Shown: positions 21,376-32,830 of the stretch, piece after piece
Layout: every line of letters begins with the position of its first letter
Position numbering within the stretch: the first letter of the stretch is position 1
Origin: Tiliqua scincoides
Taxonomy: Eukaryota > Chordata > Lepidosauria > Squamata > Scincidae
NCBI RefSeq assembly: GCF_035046505.1
Contig: NC_089822.1
Coordinates: 104,292,659-104,356,658 of the forward strand
Reading direction: 5' to 3'
DNA length: 64,000 nt
Program-made: the position numbers and the translations under genes
The notes under the pieces: generated by a model
What the model was told of the DNA's origin: nothing
The model's input: only the letters and a program-made list of their open reading frames with translations
The model's database searches: none

Positions 21376-21520
21376 ACATAGTAAGAGTCTGACTGGATCC
21401 AAACAAGAATCCATCCAGCCCAGCATCCTGTTACCAAGAGTGACCAGACAGATGCCTTCAGGAAGCCTATAATGGAAGGCTTGAAGGAAACAGCCCCGTT
21501 CTCCCTCCCCACTAACACTG
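21376..21520 (-). mobile_element. CR1-like 3' fragment, diverged
   Basis: AAAACATAGTAAGAGTCTGA, CTGGATCC and CCAGCCCAGCATCCTGTTAC follow the order of the GGATCAGGCC-type CR1 end on the minus strand. More diverged than the copy at 12388. Confidence 0.7.
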
Positions 21521-22850
21521 AACCTGTAGTTCATATGAGCTGTAATGGCTGTGAATGGGACTCTTCACCATGAATTGTCTAATGACCCTCGGAAGCCATT
21601 TCCAGACATCACCACATCTTGAGGCAATGAGTTTAATAAGTTCATTATCTGTTGTATGCAAAAGTACTATTGTTACCAAAAAGGGCTGTTATGTTTTAAG
21701 GGGAATTATTCTATTACCCTTTTGGAAACTTCAGGATCGCAGGCTAGATAACAAGACAGCATAATGCAAAGAAATTCCTTTTTAGCTTGAAAAGAGACTG
21801 GGAGAAAGATAACTTTCAATAGGATTATATTTTTTATTGCAAAAACACACAGGTAAACATAATGCACATGGGAAATGGTAAGTATATGCTTCTTGGTTCC
21901 TAGTACTTGCATCTGGTGTACCTAGCCTTATGGTGGTTGCATGTGAAGGGTATTTGGTGCATCCGAGGAAATCAGGAAAAGGGAAAGATTTCAGGGAAGG
22001 ATTTTAGGGGTCCCTGATCTGCCAACCCAGTTGCTGACTAAAGATGGGGAGAGAAGGGGAGAAAAAAGGGGGGGAAGAAGGGAAAAGGTTCCAGACGCAA
22101 GATATAGTTACCTGTCCTGAGGAGCAGTTGGATGGGAGGGGGGAAGAGTCCTATTGAGGACCTCTGCCTTGGAGGGCAGCCAGAGAGAGAGAGAGTGAAC
22201 ATGTGGTGAAGTTCTCTCTTAAAAGGCTTTTTTTCTCACCTGGAAGCTGGATGTGAATGACCCGGATGTGGCCTATAGCAGTCCCGGATGCGCATGCTCA
22301 ATATACACAGTGGGACACGTGGAGTATGTAAAACAGTGGAAGGGTCCAGAAATCAGCTATCAGCAAAGGCTGGCTTCCTGAGAGAGGGGGTAGCTGGCTG
22401 TTCGAGTACGGTACTTAAGAGTGATTAAGCTACAACAATAGGAGCTATGCCAGATGCCTTGTTGTCACCGTGAGCTTGACTTGACTTGACTGTTCTGTGT
22501 GTTGAGGTTTAATGGGTTTGCATAACAGTGATTGGATCAGGAGACCCTTTTGCATATACCTAATTCATACCTTGACCTACAGGGAAGTAGGTGTTGTGTA
22601 ATTCATGTGCTTGTGGCATGACCAGGGCCTTTGGAAACATGTGCTGGAGGAAATGTGGCCTGCATGATGTTTTTGAAACATAACCAGATACAAAACCACA
22701 ACTAAGGAAAAGGAAAAAGGGGATTTTCACGTAACACTATCTGTACTTCATTTTATCCTGAATCTACTGCCCGTATTGGAATTTGTGCCCTTCCTTTGGC
22801 TTCTATAGTGGTGGCAAATGCCAGTGCTGCTGAGTATGTGAAAGACAGGC
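21521..22850. other. unassigned 1.3 kb
   Basis: Contains a purine-rich run at about 22040-22090 and a short GA run near 22182. No repeat family or exon recognised. Confidence 0.4.
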
Positions 22851-22852
22851 TT

Positions 22853-23200
22853 ACAGCCCAGTTCTGAGTAAGTGGTGCGCTGGTAGAACATGTTCCACTG
22901 CCTCAGTGTTCCTTCCCAGTGGTGCAGTGGTCGCAGGAATACCTGCTGGACGCGGGGGTGTAAGGAAGGGGCAGTGACCGGAGCAGGGATGACCAGGACT
23001 GAGATGGGAGCAGGACTGATGGTGCTGGTGCACACTATATCCTATCCCCCTTCTCAGGCCTTATCCAACTTGGTCATGCACCAGCAATACCACTAACACA
23101 AGTCTGAGTTGACCCATTGCGGCTGAGGGAGCTTAAACCAGGGAAGGGGACAAATGTCCCCTTAGCCCGAGGAGACCTGTCACCAGGGCCCAGCTCTGAC
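22853..23200. mobile_element. GC-rich MITE-like block
   Basis: Starts ACAGCCCAGTTCTGAGTAAG and contains the inner stem GGGGACAAATGTCCCC at about 23146-23161, as in the other GC-rich MITEs. Borders are uncertain. Confidence 0.45.
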
Positions 23201-24060
23201 ACCGCAGGCGCCCATGGGGACGAGGGACTCCTCAGGAGGGAAGGACCCCTTGGCAGTCAGGGAAGTGGATAATTACCTTCAGGATCTAACCCCCAGGCAA
23301 GGGGTCACCCTGGGAGTAGGGCCAGATAACCCTCAAGATCTGAGGAGGCTCACATGGCCAGAAAGAGTGGAGCCCTTGGGTCCGGTTGCTGGGTTCATAA
23401 GGAGCCCGGCAGCCAGAGGGAGAGGAGGCTCTCACTGGGGCTCCAGTTACTGGTGAGGAGACACAACCTTACCCAGCCCCTCAGAGGTTTGAGGCACAGG
23501 CCGAGGAAGAGCAGCCCTGGGAGCCTTGGAGAGGGGACACCCTCTTGCCAAAGGGAGATTAGATGCAGTAGGGGAAACCCAAAGGGCACCCCAGGAACCC
23601 CCTTCCCTCGGGGCTGGTGAAGGACAACCAGGTACCGGGGCCTCCTGAACCCCATCTTCCAACAGCTGGCTCCCCCCACAGACCTTGACAGATCACCTAC
23701 ATCCTGGGTGGCAGCCGGAGCTCATGTTAATGGAGACTTGTGAAACTTGGGGTGTGCTGCCTTGCAACTAGAGGAGCCTGACAAGGACCAGGGCTCATGG
23801 ACTCTTAGAGAAACGGGGGCACTGACTCTGGTGGGAGGGGCTAACCCTTACCCATCAGGCCTTGTGGTCTAATGAGAGCCAGATGAATGTCAAACATCTA
23901 ACAAGAATAAACAGCATGTTTCAAAGTAGTCGGCGCTCATTGTGGTCCATACCAAGAAAGGGTAAGTCCACCACCGCTCTGGCCCTGTCCAGATCACCTG
24001 TAGAGCCCCCAAGGGGGAGGGGGGATCCCAGGATGGACATACAAGACCTCAGCAACTAAA
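23201..24060. other. GC-rich block of unknown origin
   Basis: Clearly richer in G and C than its surroundings, with repeated words such as GAGGAG and CTGGTGA. Frames of 80-94 residues lie on both strands; none has a motif. A poly(A)-type AATAAA occurs near 23908. It may be part of an unrecognised retroelement or a larger MITE. Confidence 0.35.
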
Positions 24061-24121
24061 ATTTCACCTCTGGATGCAGCAGATCCCACACCAGCACCAC
24101 TGCACCATTACATGGGGATAT

Positions 24122-24237
24122 AGGGCCCAATTCTATCCAATCTTCCAGTGCCAGTTCAGTCGTGCCAATGGGGCATGCACTCATGGGGAGGCAGTCACAG
24201 AGGCCTCCTCAAGGTATGGTATTGGATAGGATTAGGT
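24122..24237. mobile_element. foldback MITE, internally deleted
   Basis: GGGCCCAATTCTATCCAATC at the left, GGAGGCCTCCTCAAGGTA in the middle and TATTGGATAGGATTAGGTCC at the right. About half the usual length, so the second arm is partly lost. Confidence 0.75.
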
Positions 24238-25039
24238 CCTCAGTTAGGATTGGGTTGCCCATGTACAATGAGTGAACTCCTCTTGGTTTGCCTCGATTTT
24301 CATTCCTTTTTGTGAGGTTGTCTTGTAAGAACAACCCCGCTACTGAAACCTTATAAGCACAACCCTAAACTCCTCCACCCCAATCCTTGAGAATTTTCAA
24401 GTGCTGAGAGCTCGTCCACAGATAATGTCCATGTAATGATTTTTGGGTAGGCAGAAGTTATGATCTTGTGGCAGATCCAGTATAAGTCATTAATAAAGTG
24501 GTGGCCTTTGTCATCCCTAAGTTTGTGTCTCATATCGTTATTCTTCAGTCTGCCTGCAGAGAAAATGTTGAATGATAATGTCTGACTTGAGATGGTTCTT
24601 GTTCTGAAGCCTAATCTATCATGACTTGCTTTGCTTGATGACTCAAGGCATACAGGCTATACTGTCTCGAAAACCTTGTAGAGAAAGCCATGCTTTCAAG
24701 GCTCCATTTCTGCAATCAACATTTGATGTCAGCCATTTGAAGTTGGACAGTTTTGATTGACTTAATGACTAGAAATAACAGACAATTTTGCTGGAGAGGT
24801 GCTTGCAAGAGGTCACTGCCTTCCTTTTTTCCCTCCCCTCCATCTGTCTCGGCCACTATTTTCCTATGTGCCTCTGAGCCAATCCTGGGAATCCTCGCCT
24901 CAGTCACACTGCCCTCATTCCAAAGCTTGTCAGCACATTTCTTAGGGCCTGATGCTGCATGCATGCAACACTCTTTCCATGTGTCACTGTGGCTGAGCGG
25001 GTTCGTTTCCACAGCATCACTGCTCCAGAGGATGAACTG
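24238..25039. other. unassigned
   Basis: Nothing recognisable until the CR1 fragment. The frame that enters the CR1 from 24753 has no LINE similarity in its first 95 residues. Confidence 0.4.
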
Positions 25040-25437
25040 GAGGGGAACCAGGGGACATCCACTAAAATTGAGTGTTGGGAGAGTTAGGACAGACAAAAGG
25101 AAATATTTCTTTACTCAGCATGTGGTTGGTCTGTGGAACTCTTTGCCACAGGATGTGGTGATGGCGACTGGCCTGGACGCCTTTAAAAGGGGATTGGACA
25201 AGTTTCTGGAGGAAAAATCCATTACGGGGTACAAGCCATGATGTGTATGCGCAACCTCCTGATTTTAGAAATGGGCTGTGTCAGAATGCCAGATGCAAGG
25301 GAGGGCACCAGGATGCAGGTCTCTTGTTATCTGGTGTGCTCCTTGGGGCATTTGGTGGGGCCGCTGTGAGATACAGGAAGCTGGAGTAGATGGGCCTATG
25401 GCCTGATCCAGTGGGGCTGTTCTTATGTTCTTATGAT
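25040..25437 (+). mobile_element. CR1-like LINE 3' end with RT C-terminus
   Basis: The frame reads RTDKRKYFFTQHVVGLWNSL then PQDVVMATGLDAFKRGLDKF, the conserved end of CR1/L2 reverse transcriptases, and stops near 25241. The 3' untranslated part follows with GGCCTGATCCAGTGGGGC and ends in TTCTTATGTTCTTATG. Copies of this 3' end also lie at 12388, 16617 and 21376. It is a 5'-truncated insertion with a short intact coding tail. Confidence 0.9.
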
Positions 25438-26755
25438 CAAACTGGCTGTTGCCCGAAGCTAAGTGTGGGGTTCGGTTGCCCATTGAGAGCTTCCTGTTTT
25501 GCCAGCTAACTATCAAGTATCTTTTTCCAAAATTTTTGATGGAATTTTCAGAGGATTCTCAACAAGAATCAACACTTTGATAAGTCTTTTTGAAAATTAA
25601 AAAAGTACCCACATTTTTATGAATTGTTTTACTCATCCTTACATTTTACCATAGTGTTTTTACTAACAAAATTAAAGTAAAATTATGGTAAATATGACTT
25701 CCTTAGATGTATTATTGAAAAGGAAGCACTCCAGTATATGTTAGTGTTAGATGATATTTGAAACAGCTGAATGGAGTGGAAATGTTCCTTTAGCATAAAC
25801 GCTCTGGCCCTTCTGCTTTATGACAGAAAGCAAACTATATTTTTAACCATTGTATTATCTTCCTGCATAATTAAACAGGAAAGGGTGACATCCTCCCTCC
25901 CCAAAAGGATAATTAGTTCAGAATTTTTGACTTAATCTAGCTAATAGGTTTTAATTAACATTCAAGCTGGCAATACAATGTGGGTATTAATCAGCATCAA
26001 GCACTACTAATAGCTAAGGCCAGATCAGGTTTTCAGTCATATTGCCTCCCGAAAACCCAATGTTACTTTTGCTTTGTTGACTAGGGTACAGCTTAAATGG
26101 GAGATGGTAGGAAGCTCAAAACATGTTATAGTCCAGTAGCACCATAAAGCACTTTGTGATAGCACGAAAGCTAGGAGGGCCAGCAGGAAGGCTGGAGCCT
26201 TTCTGCAAGCACCAGCACTCCCAGGGACTTCCAGCAGATAAGTCTGGGTCAGGAGAGAGGGGAGAACAAGGGAGAGCGAGAAGGGGTAAAATTAGGTGGG
26301 AGGTGATGAGGGCGCAGGGAATTGGCTTTGCATTTTCTGTGACTTTGTTGCAAAGTAGGCAGAAAACCAAATAATTTTAAGTTCAAATATCTGTTCTTTT
26401 GACGAAACACTGAACCTCTGCATCTATCTTTCTGAAATTTTGCAGGGAACTTACCTAGGAGCATTCTTACCTCTACATTCTTACTGAGTTTCATTTCAAT
26501 TGGCTACAAAAGCACACGGCAGAAACCACAGAAATCTTTCAAAATAATCCAATGTCGGATACTACTGGAATGAAAATCTGTTTGGATGAAATTTCTCAGG
26601 CTTAATCCTCTCTCTTAACTCTGCAAATGTCATCCAATTCTGAAAAGAAATTAAAAAGTTACAGCAGACTGAATGTTTTCCATTCAACTCAATGGGAAAA
26701 TGTAAAGAAAAAATGAATTGAAACATCTGAATCAGGCATGTATCAGTGTAAATCA
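25438..26755. other. mostly unassigned, AT-rich
   Basis: At about 26140-26230 sequence around CACTTTGTGATAGCACGAAAG resembles, in the opposite strand, 48360-48430, so a minor repeat is present. The rest is AT-rich and unremarkable. Confidence 0.4.
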
Positions 26756-26756
26756 G

Positions 26757-26975
26757 GGCTGGTCAAACCTTGACTCGTGAACCACATTCGGACCTTGGAC
26801 ATATAATGTGTGGCTTGCGGAAATATGTTGGCTGAGTTCCTTTTTGCATCACAATTAACGTAAAAGATAAATATGGCCACACCTGGGGTAAATTGTTAAA
26901 ATAAGCCAACAAAAAGAATCAAGTCACCAAACTAGGTAGTGAAGTGAAAAACAATTAATTTTTTTGCACATCCCT
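26757..26975. mobile_element. hAT-type MITE, family 4
   Basis: Left end CAGGGCTGGTCAAACC, right end near CACATCCCTG, 219 bp. Flanks GTGTAAAT and GTGAAAAA share 6 of 8 bases. AT-rich interior without coding capacity. Confidence 0.65.
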
Positions 26976-27163
26976 GGTGAAAAAGTGGTTGAATCAGGAT
27001 GGGGTTCCATACTGAAAAAAGACCCTTGTGTCTTCTCTAACAGACAGCTTTCCCAGCTGTTCCACAGATGGATAAGGGCACAGAGAAGGAGAAGACACAG
27101 CTTATGCCTCAGTTGTAAGACATACTCAAGAAGAAAGTTTTCTGCCACCAGTGTAAAGACATC

Positions 27164-27296
27164 TACACAGATCTCGTCTGACCTCAGAAGCTAAGCAGGG
27201 TCAGGCCTGGTTAGTACTTGGATGGGAGACCGCATGGGAATGCCGGGTGCTGTAGGCTTATACCATAGTCTTTCGAGACTGAAGGTTGCCAACCAC
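27164..27296 (+). mobile_element. 5S-rRNA-derived SINE, copy 3
   Basis: Starts a few bases further into the 5S body (ACAGATCTCGTCTGACCTCA) than the other copies. Box A, the intermediate element and box C are present, and the LINE-type tail ends GGTTGCCAACC. Confidence 0.94.
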
Positions 27297-27444
27297 TTTG
27301 AAACACTTACAGAGTGCACCAAGATGCAGAGTATGCCCCACTCATGAAGAAGTGTGCCCACTCTGGTTGGCAGTTGGAAGGAGCAGCACACTGGTGGGGC
27401 AAACACTGAATGTCAGGAAAGGTTCTCCCCAAGATTAAAAACGT

Positions 27445-28010
27445 GGGAGCCCAATCCAAATGGACGTGCTGCACGTGCTGCAGTATAGCGGGGCAGAAAT
27501 GGCTGCCACTGTATCTCACGGGGCCAAGGAAGGAACAGAAAATCTCCCTGAGGTAAAGGAACATTTGTTCCCTCACCTCCTGTCAAGCCCCGACAGCTGA
27601 TATGGGTCTACTTGGTTCTGGACCAGTTGAATCACTAGTGCAGATCTCAGTTGAACCATGTAGGGCTTTCAGGCATGGGACGGGGGACAGGATGCAGTGT
27701 CTGTTGCTGTCCCCACTCCTCCCAGAATTGCTTTCTCTCAACTCTGTAGTACCTCCTTGCCTCTCAGCTGGGAACTCAGCGCCAGTGGCTCCTGGAATTC
27801 CTCCAACTAGCAGAGAGGCCCAGTGCCCACCCATGCTGGCCTTCCCACTGGCACCTCCATTGTTCTGGCTGCCACAAAGTGCCTTATGGCACTTTCGTGA
27901 TGGCCGTCTCTCAGGCAGTGCATGGGAGACTGGTGCTGGCCTGGAGTTGGACTGGGCTCTGAGTGTTACAGGATTCTCAGTCATACGGAATAATCTTTCC
28001 CTCATTCAAC
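27445..28010. mobile_element. GC-rich MITE-like block
   Basis: Begins GAGCCCAATCCAAATGG and has the inner stem around GGTAAAGGAACATTTGTTCC at about 27555. The opposed 140- and 151-codon frames over 27583-28057 are mirror-strand frames with no motif. The right border is uncertain. Confidence 0.45.
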
Positions 28011-28030
28011 ATTTGCCTCTGCAGTCAAAT

Positions 28031-28157
28031 GCAGAATGCAGGGAGAGGAGAGCCTAGTAGCTAGGAGGGAGTGCTGGTTAGTGGGCACAATCCACTAAAT
28101 ACCTCATGCATCCATTCTCCAATGAGAGCTAACATCAGAGCAAGACTTCAGTGAGCT
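28031..28157. repeat. unnamed ~127-bp repeat, copy 1
   Basis: GCAGAATGCAGGGAGAGGAG through CACAATCCACTAAATACCTC to CAGTGAGCT is matched by 32831-32960 at clearly above-chance identity and in the same orientation. I do not recognise the family. Confidence 0.7.
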
Positions 28158-28525
28158 ATAAATTGGGAAGTCCCTTTTTTGGACCATAGTCTCACAGATC
28201 AGGTCCAGATGCCACCTTCCTATACTAAACCAGCCACATGCGCTTACAGAAAGCGTGTTATGAGCATGCAGGTCCTGGCCCCTCCCCTGTCTGCTGGGAG
28301 ATACTTTCAATCCCGTGTAGCTCTCTACACATGGTGCAAAAGCAAGTTTAAACTTGGCCGTGTCTTGAAAAGTAGTCAGTGCATGTAGAGGGTGATTCCG
28401 GTGAAGTGCCCCTATGCTTGATTTTAAAAAGAGCCTTTCAAGGCAGGAAGGCGATCAGGATGGTGTGCACCTGTGGGTGAGCACCTCCATGGGATTGATT
28501 TGGGGGATCAAATATTCATCTGGAG

Positions 28526-28857
28526 CAGTGGTTCTCAAACTTATAGTGTCTGGACCCATTTTATAGAATGAGAAGCTGTAAGGACCCAACAGAAGTGATG
28601 TAATGACTGGAAGTGACATCATCAAGCATGACAATTTTTAACAACCCTAAGCTGGAATCCTGCTTATACTTACCCAGAAGTAACCTCCATTGACTTTCAT
28701 TGTTAAAAGCATATACATAGTAGCCTGTTAAAAGTACAGATCTGTAACATTTCCCCAAATACAGTCACATACCAGTCTAATATATTAAAAATAAAATATT
28801 GAAATGAATGGAGAACCACCTGAAATTGGTTCATGACCCACAGATTGAGTAACACTG
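28526..28857. mobile_element. hAT-type MITE, family 1
   Basis: CAGTGGTTCTCAAAC to TGAGTAACACTG, 332 bp. Flanks ATCTGGAG and ATTTGGAG agree at 7 of 8 bases. Same interior as 4441 in the opposite orientation, including the half-palindrome. Confidence 0.9.
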
Positions 28858-29945
28858 ATTTGGAGAATAAAATATGGTCTGAGCTGGCCTTTTTGTCACT
28901 ATATTGTACCAGCTCTCAGTTTCCTCCAGCTTCCTGTTTAATTGCAGTAAGTGGTGCTAATGAGGACATCTCTCAAACTGTCACAAATTCAAGCCTCATC
29001 TTGTTCCAGAAAATACAGCAACCATGTTGCAAGGCTCATGAGATCTCCATTATATTGATTAGCATTCCGACAGAAGTTCCCTACAGTAACAATATGCTGT
29101 TCCGGCCAGACGATGATTCCTGTTAGTGCTGCTGTAGAAAATACTGGTCAAGTACCTGTTTCAGGATTGGTCAGGTGCGTACCACAGAAGCCTCAGGTCT
29201 ACAGTGATCCATATCAAACAATGGCGAAAAGTCTGCTCTGACACAATGCAATGAGCAACTGCAATCTGTCAGAAATGAATTAGTCATGAGTATGTCCGGT
29301 GATGACTTTGGTGTCAGTTACACAATAGGCAAACAGGACGTTTTGTAGGCCCACTGAAGATTGGCCTCGTTCCCACCAAGGTGGCCAATTGGATTCTCAG
29401 CTGTACCACTTCAGATTGCTCTACAGAGCAGTAAAATTCATCATAAACTTGCTGTCACGGAGAAGAGTTCATAGCCTTTTCTCTGGCAGCCTTGTTTTCT
29501 CTTTACAGGGAATTATTTGCATAGAAAAGCATTCAATCAGTTCCCACCAGCAATCTGAAGTGGTGTAGACAAGGCACAGGTTGACCAATTCAGTGAGAAG
29601 AAGACACCGATGGATACTGAAGGTACAGAAAAGGGTATTTTGAAGGGCTTACCCGTAAAAACAGCAACATACTAGATGTGCATTCAACTTTATCTCATGG
29701 TCGGATGAGGCAAAACTGAAGTGTCTCCTAAATGACTGCTCACCAGATGTGCTAGAGGGAATTTCTAAATTTTTACTTTTGGTGATTTCCAAGTCTTCTT
29801 TAATGTAATTTGTCAAAAATGTTGATATTTTATGTTGAACTGTAAATGTTTTATTAGTAATTTAGTATCTTAACTCCGTTTTTGATAAACGGGACTAGGA
29901 CTAATTATGTTTGCTTTTATGATTTCTCTATCTATGCCTAATAAA
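28858..29945. other. unassigned
   Basis: Unique-looking sequence over 1 kb. No repeat or exon recognised. Confidence 0.4.
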
Positions 29946-29948
29946 GGT

Positions 29949-29977
29949 TTATTCATTCATTCATTCATTCATTCATC
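29949..29977. repeat. (ATTC)n microsatellite
   Basis: Seven ATTC units, common at the end of squamate retroelement copies; the element that would precede it is not recognisable. Confidence 0.9.
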
Positions 29978-29981
29978 TCAT

Positions 29982-30436
29982 AGGCAGCCCAATCCTAACC
30001 TGCGCTGCAATAGGCAGGCCAAGTAGCCTGACTTTATCCAGTGCAGGTTAGGAGGTGACTGGCATGCAACTCAGGGTAAGGGGATACTTTCCCCATTACC
30101 CCATGTCACGCACCAGCCATCCTATTGGGCTACTCAGATCTGCAGCAGTGAAATTGCTGGCACAGATCCAAGTAGCCTGTTGTAATGCTGGGCTGGCTGG
30201 GATGGAGGTTAGAATCCAGCCTTCCTTGCTGAGACTGGTCCCACTCATCCCAGGCCTGGTTTGCATGCCCTTCCCCTGCCTTCCCCCCACCCCGGAATGC
30301 CCCGTTGCACCCTCCCAACACTCTAACCTCCTTCCCCATCCCCACCACGCCAGCCACCCTCGACCAGTAAAAAGATACCCCTGCCCAGTTGGGATCTGGC
30401 ACTGGGAGGCCGAAGCACATCCTCAAGCCACATCCA
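29982..30436. mobile_element. GC-rich MITE-like repeat
   Basis: Starts GCAGCCCAATCCTAACCTGC and contains GAAATTGCTGGCACAGATCC, also seen at 40330 and 42830 in related form. Right end not clear; it runs into a hAT fragment. Confidence 0.55.
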
Positions 30437-30587
30437 CCAATGGCCCTACTAATAAATGACCCCCTCCCAAATTCTTGTGGCACACCTGGGGACCATTTGC
30501 AGCAAACCAATGTGCCATGGCACAGGGGTTGAAAATGGCTGTTCTAGATGGTCAGCAGAAAAAGGAAGGGCACAATCCTAACCCCTT
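30437..30587. repeat. 151-bp direct repeat, left copy
   Basis: Matches 31068-31218 with about one difference in 151 bases and ends exactly where the 480-bp element begins. It carries the right end of a family-3 hAT MITE (GGTTGAAAATGGCTG) and the first bases of a foldback MITE (GGGCACAATCCTAACC). Best explained as a very long target-site duplication. Confidence 0.93.
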
Positions 30588-31067
30588 TGTTGGCATCCTT
30601 CAGTCTCGGAAGACTATGGTGTCACGCTCTGAATGGTGGTTCTGGAACAGAGTGTCCCCTCCAGTGCGCGAAGCCTGGGTAAAGTAGGTTTGGAGGATAG
30701 GCTGTTACCCATGCAGCAAATCCCCCCTCTCCACGTCGCTGAAATGGTCCAATGGAAAGGCAGAGGCCAATACAGTTGGTTCCAACGGCATCGCAGAAGT
30801 TGCCAGAACGTGACTGTGTTCAGCCATGAACTGCCTCAGGGACTCCGGCTCCGGATTTTGCCTCGAGGTTGACTCCTGAATCCTTTTCCAAAACTGGATG
30901 TAGCCACAAGGCAGTGGAGGTTTGGGATCAGAGTTTTCCTTCTCTCAGATGAGCTGCCTTCCCAGGCTGACCAGTCCCATCTACTCGGTGGCTGTTTAGT
31001 CGCCTCTTATGACAAGTACAGCCAAACTGAGGGCCTATTCTTATCCCCAGCCCCCAGGGGATAATGG
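30588..31067 (-). mobile_element. 477-bp LINE-tailed non-autonomous element, copy 1
   Basis: On the minus strand it begins CCCCTGGGGGCTGGGG, then CAGTTTGGCTGTACTTGTCA and AAGAGGCGACTAAACAGCCA, continues through a non-coding body and ends in about 65 bp shared with the RTE-like LINE: TTCCAGAACCACCATTCAGA, the hairpin AGTCT-TCCG-AGACT and GAAGGATGCCAAC. The 5' end coincides with that of copy 2 at 51194, so both are full-length. No promoter of tRNA, 7SL or 5S type is visible. It could be an internally deleted LINE or a new SINE-like family. Confidence 0.9.
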
Positions 31068-31218
31068 CCAATGGCCATACTAATAAATGACCCCCTCCCA
31101 AATTCTTGTGGCACACCTGGGGACCATTTGCAGCAAACCAATGTGCCATGGCACAGGGGTTGAAAATGGCTGTTCTAGATGGTCAGCAGAAAAAGGAAGG
31201 GCACAATCCTAACCCCTT
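31068..31218. repeat. 151-bp direct repeat, right copy
   Basis: Starts immediately after the 480-bp element and continues into unique order: the foldback MITE begun at 31198 is complete here. This shows which copy keeps the original downstream context. Confidence 0.93.
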
Positions 31219-31394
31219 ATGTCAGTGCTTTCCAGCATAGCTGTGCCAATGGGACAAGTGCTGCATCCTGCAGTTCGGGGGGTGCTCACGGAGGCCTCCT
31301 CAAAGTAAAGGAATGTTTGTTCCCTTACCTGGGAGCTGCATTGCCCTTATGTCAATGCTGGAAAGCACTGACATAAGGGGTTAGGATTGTGCCC
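31198..31394. mobile_element. foldback MITE, near-perfect arms
   Basis: Left arm GGGCACAATCCTAACCCCTT and right arm AAGGGGTTAGGATTGTGCCC are exact inverted copies, with a second pair around TGTCAGTGCTTTCCAGCA and TGCTGGAAAGCACTGACA. Length 197 bp, non-coding. Confidence 0.9.
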
Positions 31395-32830
31395 AAAGTT
31401 AATGAAGTCCAAATGGGCAGTCATATACAACTGATAGGCTGTGTTGGTCTTGTTGGGTCACAAATGGTACAGGCCTGCTTCTTCTCTGCAGGTTTGCCTG
31501 TCTTTAGTCATCATGTCTTTAAAACCACAGCACAGCAATGCGACACAAATTCATATTTGAAAAATGGACTATGGAATCTTGGGATCTAATCTGGCTCTAT
31601 TGCAGGGTTGCAGACATGGAAAGAGGACAATTCTAATATTGCATGCGTATTTTTTTTCCCCTAGAAATAAATTGTTCATATTGTTTTTGATGAAGAAAAG
31701 CTTGTGATACACTCCTTATAAAAAAGAGTAAAGGTTTTTAGGTGTCACACTGGGTCAATGTCATAATGTTGTAATAATGAACTTCTCTGCTTGTCCAACA
31801 AATTGAAAGACAGGACATTAAAAAAAAAATCTCTGAAATTGGCTTTTATCTTGGAATTGGAATAGCTGGAGTTCTGTCTGTGTGCAAGGCAGCTGCTGTT
31901 CCAGAATGGAAACATTTTCCATATTACTGCCTTTAAATAAATTACTTTCCCCTTACATCATACTTAATTCTGTACCTATGGGATGGAATAATATATTGCA
32001 ATGATTATTTATGAATGCCATAATTAATTTTAATAAATAGATGAAAAGACCAACTAGTTTCATATTTAATGGGTCACCTCCTTGAAAAGCCTTTTAAGTG
32101 TTTTTGTTTACAGAAAGTGTTAACATTTTATATGATTGTCTGCCCGAAATTTATGGCTCATAGGCTTTAAAATGGTTAGCATTTTATTAGTAATGTGTAA
32201 AATTCATAACATACTGATGGTGAAGGGTTAGCAAATCATTGTGGTTAATGAGACTGAACAAGTCAAATGAGGAGATTCAGCAAAATCCTGTCTTGTTTGG
32301 GCTTCTGAAAAACAACTTGGTGTCTTCTCTTCCAAAGCAGTTTCATACCAACATTTTAGAAAGTTTGGTATGGTTTTGCTCTGTGATGTATGGGACCTAA
32401 TCAGACATTTAATTTAAATATATTTCTCCCTCCATTTGAGATTGTGTCCTCAGAAGGTGGCTAACGTCTTTTTTTTACATAACAAAAGTCAATCATTACA
32501 ATACATTTCAAAAATAATAAAGTTAAACAGCAGCAGATCTGAAAATGGCAATGAAGAGCCAGTCAATTAAAAACTTTATGGAGCAGAAAGTTTAAGTAGG
32601 GTAGAGGCTTGATGACCCTCCCTAGGAAGCAAGTTCCAAAGCTGTGGAAGCCCAACCTATCAATGGTTACCTGCACATCAAATCTTCCTTAAATGCATGC
32701 CAGAGAGTATGGCCTGAGATGTTGATCATATGACTTGGGGAGGTTCAGGCTCCATAAGCTCAAATAACATTCAGCTGAAGGGCTACTAAGTATAAATAGA
32801 ATGACAATGGCCATTCAATTAGTTGGGTAG
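31395..32830. other. repeat-poor AT-rich island
   Basis: About 1.4 kb with no transposon signature and many AATTAAT/TTAATG words. I see no open frame of note. Confidence 0.4.

Noticed and set aside
24753-25040. extension of the CR1 frame upstream
   Set aside because: Only the last ~65 residues show the CR1 C-terminus; the preceding ~95 residues have no LINE similarity, so the frame is a chance fusion.
27583-28057. opposed 140- and 151-codon frames
   Set aside because: Overlapping frames on both strands in a GC-rich MITE-like block; neither has a motif.
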